From: Telopea speciosissima
Lineage: Eukaryota; Streptophyta; Magnoliopsida; Proteales; Proteaceae
NCBI RefSeq assembly: GCF_018873765.1
Contig: NC_057918.1
Span: 67,436,871 to 67,500,870 of the forward strand
Reading direction: 5' to 3'
Length of the DNA: 64,000 bases
Every line of letters begins with the position of its first letter. Positions within the stretch are counted from its first letter, which is position 1. Below the pieces are notes generated by a model. It worked only from the letters and a program-made list of their open reading frames with translations, searched no databases and had not been told where the DNA came from. A program made the translations under genes and the position numbers. Shown piece after piece: positions 32,901 through 46,500 of this stretch.

Positions 32901-35677
32901 TCAAATGTCCTTTTGCTTTACATCAGATCAATTAGTCCTCACTTAGACATAGGATGGGCATGTCATCATTGTATGAGTTATTTTTTAATCAGGAAATTAT
33001 AGGAAAGAATTCCTTATCTATAGGATGTTACGAGGTTCAAGTAAATCAGTCTACAGACCAATAAATTCTCGTAAAAGGGTTCTCTTCAAATTTAAGATGG
33101 CCTCCAAAACAGGAATCAACCTTTATCAGTTATCACCTGAGCTTCTGCATTTTAGATTTCCTGTGAAATTATTTGCTGCTAGTCATGGTTTTGGGCATCT
33201 TTTCGGCTTCCACTATACCTAAAAAATCCTTTGGAACTGCTACCTTTCAATGTAAACAAGATTTGACTGGCATTTTGCCCATTAGTTTGAACTTCTCATT
33301 CCATTATAAATACTAAATCCTCTTGATCTTTGATTCATCAGGTAGGTTCAGGAGTTCCTCTATCAAAGAATGAGGTTCTTCGACATCTCCTAGAGGGAAC
33401 TGCAGGTTCTCTTGCAGAAGGAATCTGGGTCGAAGAGAAAGATGCACAGGAGTCAAACCGTGGCGTATCTGCAGGTGACACTACTTACCTGCCCATTCAT
33501 TTACTTATACACCCATGTGAGAGAGCAGATGCATGATTATCTTGCCTTACTGTCAGTATATTTTTTAGAACAGTGAGATGGATGTTTAAGTGTAACTTGG
33601 AGACTGTGCTAGCTTTTCTTTGGGGTGTGGGAGGGGGGGGGGGGAGGGAGAGAGATGATTTAGTAATACCCATTCCTCCCCCCCTCCTTTTTGGGTAGAA
33701 GAAAATTCTATTGAGATGACTATCACTGCTCTTGAGTCCATATATATCGCCTCAAAGGAGAATTGATGTCAAGAAGAGATTCTTTATTTTGGTTGTCGAA
33801 GAATTGGTGTTTCACGAGGGCCGAGAATTGGAGTTGATATTGGTCAAAAATCAAGATAGCTGTCACGAATTAATTCTATTCGTACTTGTAATTTTAATAA
33901 TTATATGCTGTAATTATTTTTAGATAGGGGTATTTCTAGGATTGGGCTTCATTTGAACACCACTGGCACAACATGTTTTTGCTTGGGTTTGATTAGGGTT
34001 GGGCAAGTCAACATGATTTCTTTTATCAGCAACAAGAATATATTTCTCGTTTCATTTATCGAAAGAGGTGTTATCCCCCCCCCACCCAAAAAAAATAAAA
34101 AAAATAAATAAATAATGAAGAAAAAAAAATCAGAAAACTTTATGATACATACATGAAGATGTAGCTAGCCACAAAAAGAAGGAAAATACAGCTAAAACAA
34201 ATCCACCTCTGCTTGCAGCACAAAAAAAAAAAAAAAACACGCTTACCTCTAGTAAAAAGGAAATCCAAGACAAAAAGACAAAAACAAACCCTAGACACCT
34301 GAAATGAAAAACCCTTACTCCCATACCCTATCTACCACCATAACTTCCAAGGACAGACAAAAAGATGATAATAGTTGGATTCTCTGATGAAACTGTACAA
34401 CAGTGAACTTGTTGGCTTTATCCCTTCATTACCAACATTATTTCTTCTGATTCTGGATGCTCCTAAAGCCCTAAATCGTTCAAGGATGAGGTGGCATATA
34501 AGAATTTGATGATGGAAATTTGACCAACTTAGTAAACCAAGAATTCAACAAAATATGTTTATTTAATGCAATGGATATCCTGCGTGTAATAAGTTGACTT
34601 TGGGATCAAATAAGTTTTTTGTCAAACTCTTGCAGCTCAGTGAGCCTAGTATTTTCATTTGGTATGACATTTGTAGTCCTTGAGTCAAGAAACTCATGCA
34701 CCACAGTCCACATTTTCCGTATTTGTCCTGTTTTACCATGAGGCGTTTTAATTCTAGAGAATTGCTCTATGGTTCTGACTAGACATTTCAACCCCCTGTT
34801 GAGCCTTGTCTATCAAAACTACATTGCTGACTTGCTTACAAACAACATAAACAAATGAGACTTCATTTATATGTCTTCTTAAACTCAACCATGAGTAATG
34901 GTAAAGGTTACACCATAGCAATTTTCCAAATTTTCAAATTTTAGAAATGATCATAATATTCTTAGACGTAAATCTCTATGTTTCAGTAGTTCGGATAAAA
35001 TTTTAAAAGTCGGATGATAGGACTGAGGCATAAGTTAATTACTTTTAGTGGTGTCTAAGTTCATATAGGGTTTTGATGATTATTTTTCTATAGAATTTAT
35101 ATTTTATACTGCTCATTTTGGCAGTCGCAACAACAGTTCATTACGGTAAACTACTTTCTTACATGACTACACTGCCATCAGTCTGTGAGTGAATGTATGC
35201 ATTCGTGTATTTTATTGCAACTTTTACTTTTCCATCTCTGCTTCATTGTCTGCTGCGAAAAGGCCTAATTTTTTTGTTTATTCAACTTTTTTTTTTTTGA
35301 GAGGGGGGGGGTGTTCAAATGCTGTAATATATGACCACTTTGTATATAATGCAAATTCCTCAGGTGAAGGCCATAAATGGGTCAAGGTAGAAGAGAAGAA
35401 AACACTTCACAGTGTCCTGAGTCGAGCAGATTTCGTTATCCCTGGAATCCCAGGTGTGTGTTTTCCCTCCAAAATACCCATTCATCATCATGTGGCACAT
35501 TTCTTGTGATTCATCGTTGCACTAGCCGTAATTCATTTGTTCTTCTGTCTTTATATGTACTAGTGGTAATTCATTTGTTCTTATGTCTTTTTTATCCATA
35601 TTGCAGTTTTCTATGTTGTTTCAAAACGCTCCACCTTCTATCGGGAGTTTAGATCTGGGAAGTGGACTCCACCATGA
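29983..35677 (+). CDS. TTC4: TTC4/CNS1-like TPR co-chaperone
   Basis: Family members bind the C-termini of Hsp90/Hsp70 through a TPR domain. Eight exons: 29983-30087, 31254-31469 (or to 31466), 31574-31765, 31844-32051, 32153-32223, 33342-33474, 35364-35453, 35607-35677 (stop TGA). About 360 residues, close to the family size. Three TPR motifs lie at about residues 36-138: EEGNRYVKMGKNHYSAAMDC, YANRAHVNLLLGNYRRALED, ALYRAAKAALSLDLLTEAKS. The Asn residues and the R/K pair of the peptide-binding carboxylate clamp are present. The C-terminal 'wheel' domain typical of TTC4/CNS1 follows (LHWPVLFLYAEVMSSDF, PPLPWDKEHTYTRDAVELYY, VFYVVSKRSTFYREF). Exon 2 has two in-frame donors, AAG|GTTGTA and GTT|GTAAGT, differing by one Val. 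All phases agree. Confidence 0.93.
30088..31253. other. Intron 1 of TTC4
   Basis: No feature beyond chance short reading frames. Confidence 0.6.
32224..33341. other. Intron 5 of TTC4
   Basis: AT-rich, nothing recognised. Confidence 0.6.
33475..35363. other. Intron 6 of TTC4
   Basis: It holds a G homopolymer interrupted by A (about 33630-33645), a C run at 34074-34082, A-rich stretches at 34087-34235, and a G run at 35304-35312. No gene is seen. Confidence 0.6.
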
Positions 35678-38600
35678 TTTTGCAGGATCAGTGGCGCAAT
35701 CAAAGTGGCTTCGTCAAGTGAGTTGCAATCTCAGATTTGTTTACTGGTGTTCTCAAAATCGTCCCCTATTATGTATAGATTTCCCATGATTACTGGATGT
35801 GAACGAATTTACCATGTGTGCTGATAAGCATGCCTTTGTGGACTTGCCAATTAAGCAACAGAGTGATGACGATATCAGACGACAAAGCTTACTAATCAAT
35901 TTACTGGTGCATACTTGAGATTCTCAGCTTGTGATGGAGATTTTCATCCATTTGACTCAGCTTTCTTGCTGTGATATTTTCATGTATCATACTTCTGACT
36001 TTAGGTATGCCATTGTCAGCGAGTTGGGAGAATAGGAAACAAGGTGTCTGTTGGCAGCCTGGACAGCTGCAGTTTGATTAAGATGCCATGTTATTGAATG
36101 TTTTACTGTTGAATGACATCCCTTGAAGCTTGAATTATTTTTGTTACTCATGCCTCGGCTCATCAAGTTTAGGATAGATCATGTGATATTGCCTAGAGAT
36201 AGGCTACCTTGTTTCTATCAAGGAATTATTCACTATTTCTGCATCTTTCACCATCCAGTTGTTGCATACAAGTTGGCTCTCATTGTCTGTTACTGTAACT
36301 TAAGACTTCCAGGAAACCATGCCTCCAAATATTTGTACGCTGTTGATGTCTTGCGCATGTAAGACATCAAGTTTAGTTTAATGAATCAACAAAAGTCAAA
36401 ATACTCGTGTCTCAAGATGCAATCACAACTTTGTGGTTATCCTCAATTCTTTGATCTCTTAGTAGTTTCCTAAACTTAGAAGGTTGTGTGAGGTCTTACT
36501 GTTTGTTTCCTAACAGTGCAAGATTTCCCTCTTATTTCTTTCACTCAGAACCAATTGTCATGAATTTAAGTACGGTCCATATTCAGTTTAAATTCCATCC
36601 CACAAATAAATATTGAAGCTGAGAAGATCTCCATCATGGTAAGAGTGTCAAATTTCAGCCCGAACCAGTCACACTGACCAAACTGACCGATTCAGAGTTC
36701 ATACCTGATTGAACCGAACCAAAATCTGAATGCTATTTATTTGTGAAGTACAGGTTTTATCATTCTGAGATGCTTCTTGTGGATTGTGTACGAAGCATAT
36801 ATTAATGGAAAATGCAAACTGGAGATTCACATCTGTAATGCTGATAATCTGGGGTATGGAGCCCAGAATCCGTAATGGTAGTGACCAATGTGCTCATGGT
36901 CACTGAAATTTGCTGTTACCTAATGACATCTGCCCGGCATTATTTTATTATTAATTTCCTTGGAGAAGAGCAAAAGTAATATGTGAAAGAACTATTAATC
37001 TGATGTTGTAATATGCTTCATTGGTTTGAATTTTCTGATGCTTTCTCCATGACCTTTCCTCCCCCAGTTTGAGATGCATTTAGTATAATGGACATTCAAT
37101 TTTATTTAAATAGGATTTAAAGTACTGATTTAGAAGTCTTTATCTGCCTGTAAAACATGAATTATCATCTGTTTTATACTTGTTCCAAAAGGGGAGGGGA
37201 GGGGGTGGGAGGAGAAAGAAGGCTGGAAACACAGATGGTCTGTTCTACAGAATGGTAGTGTTGGAGCTGAAATTATTGAAGTTGGTCCAGGCTGCAGTGC
37301 TGACGATGAAGTCACCCCGTAATAGTAGATTATTACAGGAGCTTCAGAGTGGAGGGTGGAAGTTGCTTGGGTTGGAAAATGTAGAGATAGGTGTTCTTGG
37401 TGGTGTTGAGTGGTATGTCTTTGGTGAACACGGCTGAATTTTTGGGGGTGGGGGTTATCGTTGGTAGCAGTGCTGGGGAGTTGAGGATGCAAGTGAGATC
37501 TTTACACTGCTCGCTTAGTTGATTGGATCCAACCACTCGATGCTTTCATCGAGAGCACTATGATCCAGGCTTACTTAAATGTCCAAAACCCAGACGAATT
37601 TGTATTTCTTTCAAACAGCTTTGTTGATTTTCAAGGAAGGGTTTTTTTATGAAATTACTGAGCTGGATTTGGTATCAGATTATGTTTGTCCGTGAGTATG
37701 TGAAAGCTGAGGAGATTGATTTAGCTCGTCAATTTTTCCCCTGAATTCTAGCCACAATCATGGCAACGGTCTGTGCAAAATACATTTCAACCAGATGAGC
37801 ATTCAAACACGTTTTACAGTCGGAGAATAGGAATGCACATTTCCATTGTGAAGAATCCGTACAAAACACAACCTAAATCTTGTGATGGGCTTGGACCTGG
37901 CCAGTCTTTTTGTTTGTTTTTTTTTTTTTTTGGGGGGGGGGGGGGGTGGATTTGGGAGTGGGGAGGGAGGGGGGGTGTCAGGCTCTCTCCTTGGAGGCAT
38001 CTGACGGTTAGGCTATTTGCAACACATCCCGGCGCACATGCTCAGGGATGTGTGCCAACCAGCCCAGCCATCGGATGCTCATTTGGCTGGCACGCTCCAA
38101 GAAGAGGAGCCAGATCCGGGGGAGGGGAGCAGAAAGAGGTACAGGAAATTCTCTGGACCTGTTTGGTAAATATAAAAAATGTAGAAGACCACAGATTGGA
38201 AGCATTACTGTCAGTTAGATTACTCCAAACGCCTCCTAAGGTTTTTTCATTTTATATGGGGGAGAATTTTCTGTCTAGGAAGGTGGCCAGTGCGGGGGCC
38301 AATTGGAGCGCATGCAAAGCATCAATGGGGGTGAGATTTCTGTCTTTCATAGGGGCCAGTTTCTGGGTATTGGAGTCACGCTCCCAAACAAGCATCTTTC
38401 CCTCGTATTATATATTCTAAAAATGTGGTGGATAAATAGCCTATAATTGATTGAAAAAGAAAACGATTGTTGAAGCAGGCCTCTTATTCAGTTGTCCTAA
38501 TTAGTTTAAGCCCTAACCCATTATATGATTGTTTTAAAAAAAAAAAAGAATGCATTTACCAAAAAAAATAATAATAATAAAAAAGGAATGCATAAATCTT

Positions 38601-38993
38601 ACATGGCCAACATAGGAAGGTCCTGGTTAAGGGTGTCAATTGGTCCGGTTTTGGGCTATTGGTCAGTTTCCTTAACGGTTCCAGCCCTAAAAGGTCAGGA
38701 GTCAGGTCCAATATCGGATTAATAAGCTAATCGGTTCCAATCTTGAGATCCAAGACCATTAATTAATGGGTGGGTCAATTCGGAATCCGATACCTAAACG
38801 GTTCCAAGCAATCCAAAAAAAAAAACTAACAAATGTTACATATATTTAATAATATTATAATAAGATATGAATTTCAATCACATGAAATATGCTTCATTTT
38901 TTTTTTCAAATCACAGAACTAGCTTATATTATCTCTTGTTTTGTATTAATTAATAAGTAGGAACACCATCACCCTCATAAGTTAGAGTTATTT
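35678..38993. other. Gene-poor region after TTC4
   Basis: A word-iterated element with GTGTCAAATTTCAGCCCGAA is at 36643-36735. A 16-G run is at about 37932-37946. At 38630-38815 is a stretch beginning TTAAGGGTGTCAATTGGTCC with repeated ACGGTTCC words. An initiator-Met PBS-like TTGGTATCAGA is at 37670. Minus and plus frames at 37130-37540 and 37773-38420 have no family resemblance. Confidence 0.45.
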
Positions 38994-39144
38994 TAAGGGC
39001 AAGATATCTCTACTTGGTGGTGTTTCCTACATCCTCTCACAGGGCACCGTAGGATGACGCCTCTGCTCCCTGGGTAGCTACCCAGGTGTGCTCACCCATT
39101 GGAGAGCATAGGAAACACCACCAAGTAGAGATCTTTTATCCTTA
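38994..39144. mobile_element. Hairpin MITE, 151 bp
   Basis: The arms are inverted repeats of about 36 bp with few mismatches; ATCTCTACTTGGTGGTGTTT on the left equals the complement of the right arm. The loop holds a perfect 18-bp palindrome, CCTGGGTAGCTACCCAGG (39069-39086). No target duplication could be fixed. It is a short non-coding fold-back element. Confidence 0.8.
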
Positions 39145-42100
39145 GTTTTAAAGTATGTTCTTAAGTTAGCATTCTCCCAAATGGACCGTAAATTTAAATT
39201 TACAGGTTTACCAAATCTTTAGTAAATTGTTTTCTGTTCATGCCATATTGCCGTCAAGCCATTTAGTCCAACGCCCAAGTATCAAATTTTAGCCTGAGCA
39301 GAGTTTGTCAAGTGACAAAACAGAGTTTTGAAAGATTAGGAATATGAAGAACACACATGGTGGTTCGGCGTGGACAAACAAAGACATACATGCCAATACA
39401 CAAAGGCATATGAGTAATTAGGTTATGAAAGTTGACATATGGTTAATCCAAAATATGTATTTTCTATCCAATAGTCAAAATTAAATAAGATGGACCGTTG
39501 AAAAAACCCTTCCTATGCAAAAACATTTCTATGCCCTAAAAAAAGGATATATTTACTTAAATTTCAAATATGATGCATCATCATTTTGACTTCTCTACAT
39601 TACATCATATGAGTTGAAAACATGATAAGATCTGTTGGTATGAAGTTACCAGCCGCTGCAACTTGATTTTATAATCTCTAATTTGACATTGGTAATGGTT
39701 GAAAAGTATATAATGACTTATTTTAAAAATTAAAATATTTGGCCTGTTGTATAGAATTTTTGTGATTACGAGCCGCTGCATATTGATTAAGAGGTATGAA
39801 TTAGACCCTTTTTTTTTTTTTTTTTTTTAAAATGAAAGAAAGCAAAAGATAAGATTAAGAAGTATGGATTAGACTTTTTTTACAATTAAAATAACATATG
39901 GGTTTTTAAAACAAAAAGAGAAAAATCTTATTGTAATCATGGTTAGTGGAAAAAAAAAATTGTAATCTTTCTTTTTTGCCCTTTTAGTATAACACATGTT
40001 TTTTCAACTAGTGTTATTTAATGTGTCGAAATAAAAAATGTGCAATTTTAAATAGGGCAAAAAAACGCCGCATGGTCATGTGGATTCTATGCTCAGACAT
40101 AAGAGCCTGTGAGAGTAGCATCATGCACCCTCTTGAAATTAAAATCCTATCCATGTTGATGCTCTTGCATGCCCTCTCATTAGTCCCCCACGCTAATGTA
40201 AGGGCTACAAGACCAATAAACCACTTTCAAATTATTTTGAAGTTTTTTTTTTTTTAATTTTTACGTTAAATAAATTTTAAGAACAGACAGGGGCAATCAA
40301 AAGAGCAGCGGGCTTTCACTTTATCATTTTGGTGACAACAAGATGCACCTTTCATAATTTTAAGGGTAAATTACATGTCAGCCCCTGGTTTTTGAAAATA
40401 CTCATCCATCCCCCTCTACAGTAACAGTAACAGTGTTAGTCTGCTGTTAGTTATTGGTGTGAAAGAACTATTTTACCCTTGTACTAAAACATTAGAATTA
40501 AATTTATAATATTACCCTTCAAAATCTATGTTTGGATGTCAAGGGTAGTTTAGGGATTTGAATTTATTTAACTGGCTGACATCATCACTTAACATCTTAA
40601 CAGCATAAAACTAACAGTAGAGACTAATTTATCATATTGAGATCTAATACATGGGTGATTTGAGTATTTTCAAAAACAAGGGGTGAATTGAGTTTTGTTT
40701 GAAAACCAGGGTGACTTATAATTTACCCTAATTTTAAAGAATATAAAATGTACTACACTGCTAAGTATTGTGTAGATTTTTTTGTTGGACTCATGGGCTT
40801 TGTCGGTTCTTAATATAGGTTTCGAACTGCTAATTGAAGTGGAATCCATGTTAAATTATGTTAGGAATAGTAACCTTGGACCGTGGTATGACAAGTCAAC
40901 AAGTATGGTTGTCAATTTGCACAGTCTCAATATTTGTGATTTTCTCTATAAATTTTTTAAATTAGAAAGATAAATAATCAAATTATAAAATAGTTAACAG
41001 TTCATTATTTTTAATCTTAGTTAATATTTTGACTGAAAGTTGATTAAAAATTAATTCTTCTTGTGAGTAGCGTACAAACCAAAACCAAGGCAAATATGCA
41101 AGTTGAAGAATTATATAATACATGGGTCTACTTTTATTCATGTTGCATCATATGTGTTTGTATGTGTGTGTATATGTATATGTATGTATGTATATAAATA
41201 TTTAGAGAGAGAGACGAAGCGAAGCCAGCTTATCTTGTTGGGGTACAAAGTTTTGTATTCCATCGCTTGCATAAGTCGGCTGATTCCAGAGGCCTCGAGA
41301 GTTTTTTCCTGTATAGTGTTCACTATAAATTTGTAGTGAGGGTTCTTTTTCTATAATGAATCTGAGAGAGATGCAAAGTTGAGCAGCTGTAACTCAATTC
41401 TACATTGATAGTAAAGTAGATCTCATCTCACCTTGAACATACACAATCTTGCCAAACCATGTCAATTTTTGTATGCGATTTGTGGTGATTGTTGTTTGCA
41501 ATTTTCATTCGTTTTCTGCATCGTTTAAATTCTCGTTTTCTAGATATCTGCCACTGACTCAAATTTTGATTGACATGAGGATGCACCCTACGTATATTTC
41601 AATAAGGGCCTGTTTGGCTTGCAAGGTTGGCTGATGGAAAACTAACCACTGTTTTGACTTTGGAGGTTAAAAGTTGGCCCAAAATTTCTTAGGGACCCAC
41701 ATATGGGTTTCCTGTAAAATGCCCATGGAGGCCCAGTGTTTATAACCAAAATATGCTGCTATAAAGCAATATATGAGAATCCTGTGTTTGGACATTGGAA
41801 TAGGGGTCTTTTCTCTTTCTATTTCTCCATATTTTCACGGTCACAATTGCTCTATCCAATCAAATTTTTGTACTGACATGGAACCGTGACATTGATTGTA
41901 CACGAATGCGCCACGTGGACCATCACATAAGTCCTTCATTTACAGACAAGATGGATCATCATCCATTATCAACCACCACCACCACTAACACTTTGTGGTT
42001 TGAGAACTTTCAATTATCTCCTCCAACTATGAGATTTGAGTCACTCTTGAACATGAGAGTGAGAAACCCTGAAACCAAGATTTTTCTATATCAAATAATG

Positions 42101-42523
42101 AAAGAAAGAAGCCCTGCAACCTAGATTCATAACCAATGACCCTCTCCTAGGCTTCTTCCACCACCTTTTTTTTTTTTTGTTTGAAAAACATCCATGTAAG
42201 AATAAGAACTAAGAGGGAGAGTTTTCCACGACATCAATGTAGGAAGGAATCTAAATGACCAATGATTGTTTAGAGAATGATATCGTCAATATGAAATCCA
42301 CATGGACCTACATGGTCAGAATAAGAGTGTTAGTATGAGGATCCTTAACCCCTCTAGATCCATGTCTGGCCTAGTTCCCAATCCCCCTAACAAGGGCGGT
42401 GCAACGACCACCCTATCCTTGTCCGAACACTCTGTCCAAGTGGGGTCCACCCTCCCTTCTTTTATTAGAGCGATTGGGAAATTGGAGGAGATAATTTTCT
42501 GTTAGTATGAACCCCACTGTTTA
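39145..42523. other. Gene-poor region, AT-rich
   Basis: A degenerate copy of the 62379 MITE family lies at about 40063-40215 (AAAAACGCCGCATGGTCATG, then GCTCTTGCATGCCCTC). Sequence at 42220-42520 is related to 43610-43770 (AGGAAGGAATCT, AGTATGAACCCCACTGTTTA). A TG/TA microsatellite lies at 41154-41195. No gene found. Confidence 0.45.
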
Positions 42524-42814
42524 TAGCTGATGATCGAGTCCGATAATTCAAGTTTGATTGAGTTCCTTAATCAGTCATCCATCCCTCACCCTGTTTGTCT
42601 GGACAGTATCATTTCCGATGTCGATGTATTGGCCTCTGGTCTCTACTCCTGCTCTTTTAAATTTAATTCTAGGGAGAGTAATGGTGTTGCCCATCCTTTA
42701 GCCCAGAAGGCCATGTTTATGGCATGTAAGACAAATTGGCCGATATCCACTTCTTGGCTTATTGATCTATGTAATCAGGATGCTCAGAGCTCCTCATGTC
42801 TACGTCTTCAATAA
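42524..42814 (+). pseudogene. RNase H-like (RVT_3) fragment
   Basis: The frame starting IESDNSSLIEFLN and continuing to SRESNGVAHPLAQKAM matches the pattern of the RNase H-like domain of plant LINEs and related 'reverse transcriptase-like' proteins. The catalytic Asp in ESDN is present, but the first strands of the fold are missing and no start context is present. It is a transposon remnant. Confidence 0.6.
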
Positions 42815-43437
42815 AAAAAAAAATTTATTTACCAAAGAAAAAAGCGAGAAATATATTGGAATCTGCACAAGCGCATGCTTACTTTTTTTCCCGTAAGATC
42901 ATTTATCTTTCAAGAAAAAGTGACCACTACATTTTAGTATTTGTGCTTGCTTTTGAAAACTTTTTTTTTTTGGCAAGACTTGCTTTTGATAACTCAAAAG
43001 ATCACTTTTACCGGGGGGGGGGGGGCAAAATCTCAGACTTTTTTTATAAGATTTAAAAGAATAACACATTAGACGAAGCAATCAGGTAGCTTATTTATGA
43101 ATTTCCAACCCTAAAAGAGTAAAAACAGTATACCCAGTCCACAAGGCTTTCCCCATTGTAGTGTGTAAGGAGGGTTAACCTCATTAACCCCTTGCTTTGG
43201 CGGAGAGACTATTTCTCGACTCAAATGTACGATCACTAGGTCGCAATGGAGCAACTTTATCCTAAAAAAATATACTATTCAAAACCAACGTCGGAGAAGG
43301 AAACCACTTAGTGCCATCTTTTAGTACTTAACCTAGGTGTCATTTATTTATTTTTGACAAGCAAAGTAATAAAATAAAAAGGTTGGGTGAAGAATTGAAG
43401 ATATAATTATGAGAAAGAGAAAGCTAGTTGGGCAAGT

Positions 43438-43575
43438 GTGGTGCGTTGCCCATGCACCCAGACATAGGGATGAGCAAAATGATCGTCGTGTCCCCAAGAA
43501 TTTTTACCTTCCATGAAGGTGCGGTGGTCGTTTCGCTCATCTCTGTGTCTGGGCACAAGGGTAGTGCACCATATG
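43438..43575. repeat. Inverted repeat with arms of about 45 bp
   Basis: The left arm GCACCCAGACATAGGGATGA pairs with the right arm TCATCTCTGTGTCTGGGCAC, and the pairing goes on outward to GGTGC/GTGCACC. It could be a MITE. Related sequence words (GGGTGAAATGACCGCCCCACC-like) occur at 43875 and 61335. Confidence 0.65.
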
Positions 43576-43834
43576 CGCGCCCAAGTAACGTTCTTTCTCC
43601 CTATAATTATTTAGGGGAGAGGATTTCCATACAATTTAGTGTAAGAAGGAATCTGCATGCTACACTAATGAGGATATGAAGCATGGTATCATATATATGA
43701 GATCTAAATGGGGCTCACATGATCAGGATAGGAGAGAGAGAGTATCAGTATAAACCCCACTATTCACTATGTGAGAGGTATATTGGAAACTGGATAAGTC
43801 GGCACATGCTTCATTTTCCCAATTATGGAAAAAA

Positions 43835-43968
43835 GTTCTCTGTGGGGGAGTGTACTGACCATGCCCACATAGTGAGGGGGTGAAATGACCGCCCCACCCC
43901 CAAGATGCCTTTAAGTCCCCTCTCATTGTTCCCCACACATGCAAGGGCCACGCTCCCCCATAGAGAAC
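43835..43968. mobile_element. Small MITE with GTTCTCTGTGGGGGAG ends
   Basis: GTTCTCTGTGGGGGAG at 43835-43850 is the near-complement of CTCCCCCATAGAGAAC at 43953-43968. The same ends occur at 63824-63993, so this is a family. The inside includes GCCCACATAGTGAGGGGGTG. No coding. Confidence 0.75.
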
Positions 43969-46500
43969 AGTCTCCCCCTAATTAGTTTAAAGTTTTTTAA
44001 AATAAATTAACTAGAAAAGATAATGTACCTCTTTAGAAAATAAACAATAATAAGGTGAGCATGTTTGTTTGTTAATGCCTAGATTGTTTTTAATTGATTA
44101 GTCTGATTCGGCTAAAACAGGATAGTATGATGACAGGTCTATTCTTTTTTGGTAATCAAAGACAACAGTTTTACTTTTACCTTAAGTTGATTATGAGCAA
44201 AGGCAAAGGTATTGTCTTTGACTTACTCTTCTTTGAAAAGCTGAGGTTTTTAACTTACTTTTCAGTGATGTTAGGTATTAATTAAGTTAGGTTGAAAAAC
44301 AATAGATCCTTGTTAGAAGAAACAATAGATCCTTGTTAGAAGTTGCAAACGAAGTGTAACATTAGGGCTGTGTTTGGATGCCAAGAAAAGAAGAAGGAAA
44401 AAAAATAATTTTATTCTATTTATTTAAAGGGATTTTCTTATTGACACCCCTTGAGTTATTAAAAAAAAAAATCCTTACTTTAATTTCTTTTATCCTTTAA
44501 ATATTAAATTTTTAACGAGGGTAAATATTGCCATTTCGTATATGTAAATATGTATTCAAAATATCTTTTGATAATAACAAAATGAGCACATTCAAATAAT
44601 TTTAAAACCCTTCTATACTCTTAACTTAAACAACTTTGAGAATAAGACAAAGAACGATAAAAAAAGGTGTCAAGTTCTAAACACGCCTATACATGCATCA
44701 TCGAGACACTCTTTTTTTTTTTTTGGTAATATCATCGAGACACTCTGTTACTTGCATGCCCTCTGTTTGTTTTTTAAAGAAAAGAATATTACAGTTTCTA
44801 TTTCTGACCATCCAAACAGGGTTCAATCTATTCTCAATAAAAATCATGGATTGGTGATGCCTGGTCTAGAATAAATGAATAATCTTCTCAAGGGAGCCCA
44901 ACAAACTAAAACACATTTTTGGGGTTGATAAGAAAATTTAAACCTTGTTATATCCTGTGATACCAGAAGAAAATATTTTTGTGCCCTCAGGAGCATTGTT
45001 CAACAAAATGGAATTGAATTGGTTGAATTGGATGGTTTCGATTGAAATAGGCTATAATTGATCTTGATTCTGGGCGTTCTAGATTGATCAATTCTAGAGT
45101 GTTTTTAATCAAATCGATGATTTTTCATATTTGAGGGATCGATTTCAACCAATTCCTATCCGATTGAATTGGAGTCCACAGGAACTCCAATTCCCAATTC
45201 CAAGTTTAAAATCCTTGATTATGACGGGTAACAACAATTGACAAGGACCATTGTCTAATGCAGAGCCATTAGAAATAATGGAAGACCAAAAATTAAGAAA
45301 AATAAAGAGAGTCTTCGCACGTGCGTTTTCTTGGAAACACTTAGAAGTGAGAACCCATTGATCACCAGCTAATTATTTCTACTTTTCAATTAGAAGCAAT
45401 CCATGCATTAGCTTGAATTTCTCTCTAGGCTTTGTTTCCATATAAAACTCTAATAAAAGTCCCTGAAAATATTCTTCTACAATAAAATTGATTTTTTCAT
45501 TGATTGTTAAAAATGGCATACCTAATGCACGAGACTCGCAAGTCACACCAGTATGGGTCTGACGAGGGTCATAATGTACGCATCCTTACCCTTACTTTTG
45601 TAAAGAAATTGTTTCCAACTTTCCATTGCTTGTTGCATTGTTCTCCCGTACTAAAAATAAGGATGGAAAAAAGTTTTCCATGGATTTCCAAAACCAAATT
45701 GGTCTAATTGTGGTGTAGACGTTGTACATTTTCCATTTTTGTCCATGTTTCTCCTAACTTAAAGGGAGACAACTCATGTTTGAAAGTGTAAACCCAATAC
45801 TATTTTTTGACCTGACAATTAGTTAGGGGAAAATCTTGTTATACTTATAACTATTTTTTGTACTTGTACATGTTACTGATAGTCGAATCTGCAAAAACGA
45901 AGATAAACAATCATTTTGAAGATAGAAAATAATGTTCTTGTTGTTTGATCCAACAATTTCACAAAACCCTTAAAGTTCGAATCCAACATTGTCGATTGGA
46001 TCCTGCATCCCAATGGTTGACCTTTTTTAATATAACGCACTTAATGCAATAATGATATATAAATTTTTATTTTTTTTTTTTAATATTAACTTAAGGCAAA
46101 ATAATTTTCAAGAATAAGACAATGAGCAATTCAAAAGAAGGTCAGGGTTTTAGTAATTGATATCGATATGGATAGACCGATATCAATCTGGATCGATCGT
46201 ATTGGTCAGGATCGACCAATCCGGATCAACCATATCGGTTTGGATTGGCTATGTTTTTATTTAAAAAATTAGTTTTTTTTTTTTTTTTTTTTTTTTTCAT
46301 TTTTACTAGTGAGTACTGATCCACTAATACGGGATCGATCAGGGATTTGTATCGATCTTCATCAATACCGATACGAATCAGCCAGATCGACATAGAGTTG
46401 ACATCAGAAAGGCTTCAATAAGAGAAGAAATAGGACAGCTATGTCTAGTGTCAAGTGAATTTTCGTCTGGCATGGTATAGGTAAAATTTCACCGCGTTTG
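43969..46500. other. Gene-poor AT-rich region
   Basis: Stretches built from ATCGAT/GATATCG words are at 45005-45210 and 46150-46400. A possible MITE with GGGCTGTGTTTGGATGCC at 44367 and CCAAACAGGG at 44813 is not well supported. No gene found. Confidence 0.45.

Noticed and set aside
37130-37690. Possible LTR ending before a TTGGTATCAGA primer-site-like sequence at 37670
   Set aside because: No matching second LTR, no target duplication and no polypurine tract could be found.
44367-44822. Possible Tourist-like MITE (GGGCTGTGTTTGGATGCC ... CCAAACAGGG)
   Set aside because: The ends match only partly and the flanking TTA is not repeated on the right side.
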